From: Cervus elaphus | Lineage: Eukaryota > Chordata > Mammalia > Artiodactyla > Cervidae | DNA: 64,000 nt | Assembly: GCF_910594005.1 (NCBI RefSeq) | Contig: NC_057829.1 | Location: forward strand, 61,859,001 to 61,923,000 | Reading direction: 5' to 3' | Shown here: one piece after another, positions 60,501-64,000 of the stretch | How positions within the stretch are numbered: the stretch's first letter is position 1 | Layout of the letters: the number at the start of each line of letters is the position of its first letter | Translations under genes and position numbers: made by a program | Notes under the pieces: generated by a model | Database searches by the model: none | What the model was told of the DNA's origin: nothing | What the model saw: only the letters and a program-made list of their open reading frames with translations

Positions 60501-63500
60501 TGCCCCAGGTGTGGTCGTGCGGGGCTCCTGGCCTCCATGGCTCACCTCTAGGTAGGGCCGGATGGTGGAGTAGAGCTTGCTGATGGCAGCTTCATCAGCA
60601 TGGGGCGCCAAGGCCACAACCAGGTCCAGGACAGACAACCTGCTCGGCGACAGGAGACCAAGGAGGGGCTTAGCGGAGGCTGGGGAAGGGCGTGGGCGTG
60701 GACTATCTGTGTCCTCGTGTCTACTGGGGACGGAGGAGGTGGGCAAGGTCAGGGGGAGGAGGACAAGAGGCCTCGAAGGAGCCCATGAAAAATCACTGCC
60801 TGTACCTAATTCAGCACTCATAAGATATCAGCTTCTGTTCCTGACACTTGACATGTGTCAACACCTTCGATCCTCATAGCAACTCTACTGCAGGTACTAT
60901 CATTATGCCCATTTTACAGATGAGGGCTCAGAGTAGATAACTAACTTGTCCAAGGTCACAGCTCATAAGTGGCAGAGCTGGGATTTGAACCTGCGCAGCA
61001 TGTCTCCATGGTCCTGGCCCATCCCTAGCAGACTACAGTGCCGCTCTGGGAAGGAGGAGCCGGTAAGGCCTCATGGAGGAGCTGGGTCATTCAATACCTC
61101 AAGACGTTCCTAAATAATTCCAGAGAGAAACACAGGGCTTCTGCTAGCATGCCCTGGGTTGCCCCAGTTCAAGTGGGGTACTCACCTGGTGAAGTCAGAG
61201 CTAGAGGGGTCCAGCACCTTCTCACTGGCTTTTTCCAGGAAACTGTTCACCAGCTGGCAGCCCAAAGGGGTAAGGAGACGGTTGTTCAGGAGAAAATACA
61301 AACACACACACACACAAGAGAAAATTCAAAGCGCAGCAGGTCACAGAACTATCCCCTCGTCTCTGTCCCCTCCTCTCCTCCCTATTTGGGCCCCAAGCCC
61401 AGTGCACTGCTGCCATGTGGCCCCCTGTTCTTCTGGGGGCAGAGGTCCAAGTGAGTCATGGTGGGTGGAGTCTCAACCTTTCCAACACCCCCAACCACCC
61501 CTCACCTACCGGAGACCGTTCCTCCCGCTCCTCCACCAGCTCACCTGAGGCTCAGTAATGGTGAGGTAAGTTTTGATGGTTTCCAGCACGGCCCGCCGAG
61601 GAGCTGGGGTATCTCCGGCTGCAACAGGCTGCCCGTACAGGTTGAACAGGATGGGCAGAAAGTTCTTGGCAAAGCGGCTCACTTCGGCACGATCGGCCTC
61701 TGGCAGAAAGACCAAAGTTTGCACAAAAGGGGCAGAACATGATCCCACCTCCATGGCCACTGGGGCTACAGCCCAGAGGCCTTCTTTTGGGGGACCTGTG
61801 ATGGGACCAGAGGTCTGGGGTTCTCTGGGACAGGAGAGGCTGAGGCCTGAGCACAGAGAATGGGGCCACCCCAGTCTATGGGGCCAGCGAAGGACCAGCC
61901 CCACATAAAGGCTGAACAACTGCCAGCACGTTGAGAGTAAAGGGAGAAAGGGGGCAGTTTTCAGCGTCCCATCAACTCCTCGGGTCCCCAGCAGACACTC
62001 AGATCCTTGCAGAGGATGAGTGATAGCTCAGGCAACGAGCAGGCCAGACAGGGTCAGGGAACTCACGCCTCAGCAGCCATCCTCCACCAGGCCTGACCCC
62101 ACACGTACCTGCCTCACAGCCCTTGGTGATGAGGGTGCGCAGGGCCTGGCACACAGTGACCCTCAGGTCTGGGCGCTCGCTGATGGCCGTGCCCAGAGTC
62201 CGTGCCAGCCCTTTGAAGGCAGCAGCCACATCCGTGGGCCTCGTGCAGAACCCAGGCAGGAGGGTCCAGATCTGGAGAGGGAGGGGATGACCGAGGAAGG
62301 TGACGCCCGGCAACCCTGTGCCCACCTGTCCTCCCCACGTCCCCCAGCGGACCCCTTACCTGCCACTGTAGCGTGTCATAGATCTTGGACTCCACTGTGC
62401 TGCCTGCCTGGGCCAGGTCCATTGCTAGAGTGACACAGGACACAATCTGACCCTGGGCACACTCCTGGCCAACAGGCCTCATCTTTACCTACACCAAAAG
62501 CCCACTGATGCAGAAGGAATTTGGGTGATTCCTCCGCTCCACAGATGAAACACTTATTAAACAAATACCTGTTTGTTTGGAAAAACTAAAAAGACCTGTG
62601 TAAAATAGAAAGCGATGTCTGCCCACCGTCTTTCCCCGCCAATCTTCCTCCTCGCTTCTGTTTTTGTCACATTTCTCCAAACACATGCACACTTTTAAAA
62701 ACATAAAAGTATGCTGTACTATACATACTGTTCTGAAACCTTGTTTTACTGGACAATAAAGTTGGCAACATTTGTTGAATAACTTTCTACAAGGCAGGAT
62801 GAGTACCATGCACTTTGATTATTCATTTAATCCTCACACCATCACAATTACTGTCCTCATTTCACAGATGAGGTGCAGACCCAAGGTGGGGGGGATAAAC
62901 CTGCCTGACATCACCAAACTGTAGAGTGGCCGAGCTGAGATCTGAATATAATCTGTTCAGCTCACCATGGGCTACACAAGTCCATCCCCACATCAGGTCT
63001 GTCTTTCCTTATAGTGAGCACTGTGTGTCCCATGGGGGGCTTTACCATGACTGCCTTCACTGGAGCCCCCCTGAGGGATGTGGGGCTGTCAGGACGTGTA
63101 CTGGGAACAGCTCTGCATGTGTACATCGGTGTGTACCTGTCTCCCGTGGTGGGAGATGAGGCCCCTGTCTGCCCGTCTCAGGGCAGGGTCCTGTAATGGG
63201 GACCTGGCCATGCCTCAGGCCCCACTGATGACGGCGCTCTAGCACTGGCCAAGCACCCACTTGGCCCGGGGAGGCTGCCGCCCATCCGAAGGCTGAGGTG
63301 CTGGAGCAGGAGCCCTTCCCAACCCCTCCAGGACTGCAGTGGGCCCACGGTACCTTTCCTCTTCAGGGTGGTGGCCAGAGGCAGGAAGTAAGCGGTAAAG
63401 AAACCAAGTCGCGTTTCCCGGACGTGGTCTCGGATGACGGGCAGCAGCCAGCTCCGGGGGAAATCCAGAGTCTCTCTGGGAAGAGGGAGGGAATGCCCGG

Positions 63501-63827
63501 TGAGAGAGAGGTGACGGCCTGGAGCCGTCCTCCGCGGACGCACGGAGCAGCACAGGCCCTGTTCCGCCCTCTCCTGCTGACCATCGCACACAGAGCTGCC
63601 ACCCAGGGCGTGGACACCCTCCCAGGAGACCAGCTGCGTGGCTCTCCTGGGGCTGGGATGGAGGCCAGGCAGGGCCGCACTTACTCCGAGCCGTCGATTT
63701 CCAAAGGCACGGCCTCTAAAACCACCTCGGGCCCCATGCTGGCCACCGCAGCCCCCACCGCGCGGTCCAGAGCTGCCGTGTGGGGGAAGTGGGGGGAGAG
63801 GCGCAGGTCACACAGCGACTGCAGGCA
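48035..63827 (-). CDS. RRP12: RRP12 (ribosomal RNA processing 12 homolog), C-terminal 783 residues in 21 exons
   Basis: RRP12 is a nucleolar/nuclear HEAT-repeat protein (NUC173 family) needed for 18S rRNA maturation and export of pre-ribosomal subunits. The 21 exons found by homology and GT-AG splice sites total 2352 coding bases. They join in one frame with no stop, and all phases agree at all 20 junctions. The N-terminal part (about 510 residues, given roughly 1297 in human) lies right of base 64000. From N to C the visible part has helical HEAT-like sequence (exons 1-13), an acidic Glu run (exon 14), SIEEILADSEDEED and LNFLDPKVAQRVL (exon 15), a Lys-rich segment with VSADGRLIIRE (exon 16), and a strongly basic C-terminus ending RRKDRRP, typical of nucleolar proteins. 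No link to FRAT regulation is visible. Confidence 0.96.
48055..48060 (-). terminator. RRP12: RRP12 polyadenylation signal
   Basis: TTTATT on the plus strand gives AATAAA on the minus strand, 403 bases after the stop codon. It is followed by TG-rich sequence (ATGTGTTGTCC), consistent with a cleavage site near 48035. Confidence 0.75.
48865..48947 (-). CDS. RRP12: RRP12 window exon 20
   Basis: The exon encodes KAKGDVKKKGRLDPYAYIP through RTKLNR. The acceptor is GTGAGCAG and the donor is GCAG|GTACGG. Confidence 0.95.
49237..49304 (-). CDS. RRP12: RRP12 window exon 19
   Basis: The exon encodes GGSGIHRPVAKKTIPGAEYK plus AK. The acceptor is CCCTTTAG and the donor is AAAG|GTAAGA. Confidence 0.95.
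49621..50060 (+). mobile_element. MIR-type SINE fragments in an RRP12 intron
   Basis: One piece reads TTTGAAATCAGGCAGACTGA with TTAACTTCCTGGAGCCTC. A second (49940-50060) reads CCAGGCCAAGGTCACACAGC. Similar scraps lie in other RRP12 introns at about 50905-50975, 55195-55290, 58366-58450, 60880-60995 and 62805-62955. Confidence 0.6.
50709..50778 (-). CDS. RRP12: RRP12 window exon 18
   Basis: The exon encodes KKHQKLKQKEADDEELEMPP plus QYQ. The acceptor is CTTTATAG and the donor is CAAG|GTGAGG. Confidence 0.94.
51486..51535 (-). CDS. RRP12: RRP12 window exon 17
   Basis: A 50-base exon encoding EDEEMVDLMEDVGVKS. The acceptor is GGCTCCAG and the donor is GAGT|GTGAGT. It is short but fixed by frame and homology. 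Confidence 0.9.
51950..54680 (+). mobile_element. Ancient L1M split by BovB
   Basis: L1M-like sequence on both sides of the BovB joins up: left of 52097 (ATCTGATAAACGG) and right of 53874 (AGACATTTCTTCGAAAAGAC, then GAGATACCACTTCAAACACT, GTTGGTGAGGATGTG and the 3' UTR). It is older than the BovB. Confidence 0.8.
52098..53873 (+). mobile_element. BovB LINE (RTE clade), 5'-truncated, with reverse transcriptase remnants
   Basis: The element lies in the RRP12 intron between window exons 16 and 17, antisense to the gene. It keeps about 1.8 kb of the 3' part of BovB. It shows RT sequence with the catalytic-type motif YADD (LRYADDTTIMAESEEELKSL), then KVMTNLDSILKSRDITL and the C-terminal RRRRGQQRMRWLDGITDSMD. 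The frame is broken into several pieces and the endonuclease end is absent, so it cannot move on its own. It ends in GACTGAACTGAACTGAACT, as BovB does. An 11-base duplication, CTCCA(A/C)GATAG, flanks it (52087-52097 and 53874-53884). Confidence 0.95.
54688..54812 (+). mobile_element. CHR-type tRNA-Glu SINE
   Basis: It starts GGGAATTCCCTGGTGGTCCA and ends in an A-rich tail (54799-54812). It lies in an RRP12 intron. Confidence 0.85.
55952..56080 (-). CDS. RRP12: RRP12 window exon 16
   Basis: The exon encodes TQPGPGRGKKKDHGFKVSA through KMEEEEGAK. The acceptor is CCACCAG and the donor is AAAG|GTGGGT. It precedes the largest intron in the window (51536-55951). Confidence 0.95.
56316..56488 (-). 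CDS. RRP12: RRP12 window exon 15
   Basis: The exon encodes IEEILADSEDEEDEEEERSR through LNFLDPKVAQRVL. The acceptor is ATCCTTAG and the donor is CTGG|GTGAGC. Confidence 0.96.
56608..56769 (-). CDS. RRP12: RRP12 window exon 14 (acidic)
   Basis: The exon encodes FELVKKLLPEEYHKVLVNIR, then a basic stretch, then a run of nine Glu before PVQGKGD. The acceptor is CCCCCAG and the donor is ACAG|GTGAGC. Acidic runs like this are usual in ribosome-biogenesis factors. Confidence 0.96.
56953..57044 (-). CDS. RRP12: RRP12 window exon 13
   Basis: The exon encodes MGAIGKLSDDMRRHFRMKL through FTKFIRKFG. The acceptor is CCCCGCAG. The donor is CGG|GTCTGT, a GT site with an atypical interior; it is the only choice that keeps the frame into the next exon. 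Confidence 0.93.
58024..58181 (-). CDS. RRP12: RRP12 window exon 12
   Basis: The exon encodes LMGTSTVEQLLENVCLLLA through LAKHVQLV. The acceptor is CACCACAG and the donor is GGTG|GTGAGC. Confidence 0.96.
58702..58809 (-). CDS. RRP12: RRP12 window exon 11
   Basis: The exon encodes EALQRYLVLIYPGLVGAVTM through THLLFEFK. The acceptor is CCCCCCAG and the donor is AAAG|GTAAAG. Confidence 0.96.
59036..59141 (-). CDS. RRP12: RRP12 window exon 10
   Basis: The exon encodes VILCTKEVSVGARKNAFAL through RFGPNQE. The acceptor is CTGGCAG and the donor is GAAG|GTGAGG. Confidence 0.96.
59341..59421 (-). CDS. RRP12: RRP12 window exon 9
   Basis: The exon encodes PRLKCLIHIVKKLSAEHEE through ALVPE. It is 81 bases and phase 0 on both sides. 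The acceptor is TCCTGCAG and the donor is GGAG|GTGAGG. Confidence 0.96.
59559..59717 (-). CDS. RRP12: RRP12 window exon 8
   Basis: The exon encodes SKAHGVQKKAYRVLEEVCA through LLDSLRSTSSPAKR. The acceptor is CTTCCCAG and the donor is GAGG|GTGAGG. Confidence 0.96.
60546..60639 (-). CDS. RRP12: RRP12 window exon 7
   Basis: The exon encodes LSVLDLVVALAPHADEAAI through TIRPYLE. The acceptor is CCGAGCAG and the donor is AGAG|GTGAGC. Confidence 0.95.
61186..61253 (-). CDS. RRP12: RRP12 window exon 6
   Basis: A short exon encoding LVNSFLEKASEKVLDPSSS plus DFT. The acceptor is GCTGCCAG and the donor is CCAG|GTGAGT. Confidence 0.95.
61545..61699 (-). CDS. RRP12: RRP12 window exon 5
   Basis: The exon encodes ADRAEVSRFAKNFLPILFN through IKTYLTITEPQ. 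The acceptor is TCTGCCAG and the donor is CTCAG|GTGAGC. Confidence 0.96.
62109..62271 (-). CDS. RRP12: RRP12 window exon 4
   Basis: The exon encodes IWTLLPGFCTRPTDVAAAF through LRTLITKGCEA. The acceptor is CTCTCCAG and the donor is GGCAG|GTACGT. It is part of the HEAT-repeat region. Confidence 0.95.
62360..62424 (-). CDS. RRP12: RRP12 window exon 3
   Basis: A short exon encoding MDLAQAGSTVESKIYDTLQ. The acceptor is CACTCTAG and the donor is GGCAG|GTAAGG. Confidence 0.93.
63354..63475 (-). CDS. RRP12: RRP12 window exon 2
   Basis: The exon encodes ETLDFPRSWLLPVIRDHV through TTLKRK. The acceptor is TTCCCAG and the donor is AAAG|GTACCG. It is hydrophobic HEAT-like sequence. Confidence 0.93.
63685..63827 (-). 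CDS. RRP12: RRP12 window exon 1
   Basis: The exon encodes CLQSLCDLRLSPHFPH through LEIDGSE. The acceptor is CTCTAG before TGC and the donor is GA|GTAAGT. It starts on a codon boundary and ends after two bases of a codon. A slightly downstream CAG could serve as an alternative acceptor, so the 5' edge is less certain than the others. Confidence 0.88.
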
Positions 63828-64000
63828 CTAGAGCACGGAGACAAGGACCAGGCGTGAGACGGGCATGCAGGGCAGGCACCACGGCTGAGTCTGGGCCACA
63901 GGCTCCAAGAGGATGAGGTCAGGAGCGCGGGGCCCAGGTTATGCTCCCTTGGAAGTCAAGGACCAACAAACAAAGTTAACCTGTCCTTGACCCCTCCTCA

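Noticed and set aside
1..64000. CRISPR arrays, operons, phage or bacterial defence genes
   Set aside because: The window is mammalian nuclear DNA. Regularly spaced repeats here are dispersed SINEs and LINEs, not arrays.

Overview
The window is mammalian nuclear DNA from a ruminant, most likely cattle or a close bovid. The evidence is dozens of Bov-A/Bov-A2 SINEs, cetartiodactyl CHR-type tRNA-Glu SINEs, BovB (RTE-clade) LINEs and ruminant-type L1 3' ends, mixed with older MIR, L1M and MLT1 repeats. The gene order FRAT1(+), FRAT2(-), RRP12(-) matches human 10q24.1, so this should be the orthologous bovine segment (inferred, probably chromosome 26).

Layout: 1-6.4 kb is repeat-rich intergenic DNA. 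FRAT1 (about 6.45-9.08 kb, intronless, CpG-island promoter) is followed by 8.4 kb of intergenic DNA. FRAT2 then lies tail-to-tail with FRAT1 on the minus strand (about 17.52-19.79 kb, also intronless). From 20 to 48 kb is intergenic DNA dense in nested retroelements. It includes two abutting processed pseudogenes on the minus strand, RPS28 (28.65-28.86 kb) and FAM50A (29.32-30.34 kb). From 48.03 kb to the right edge is the 3' part of RRP12 on the minus strand: 21 exons and 20 complete GT-AG introns, encoding the C-terminal 783 residues in one continuous frame. The N-terminal part lies beyond base 64000.

Function: FRAT1 and FRAT2 are GSK3-binding proteins that promote Wnt/beta-catenin signalling. 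Their 5' halves and proximal promoters are almost identical here while their 3' parts are unrelated, which points to gene conversion between the inverted copies. RRP12 is a HEAT-repeat ribosome-biogenesis and export factor and has no evident functional link to the FRAT genes.

I see no operon, CRISPR array or unknown protein system. The most notable structures are: the FRAT inverted duplication with a sharply bounded identity block and a shared FOX/CRE-like promoter module; three copies of one target-site sequence showing that two retrocopies used the same L1 endonuclease site; a multi-level nested L1 at 43.5-46.5 kb with an exact 16-bp target-site duplication; and a SINE that appears to carry transduced 3' flanking sequence.
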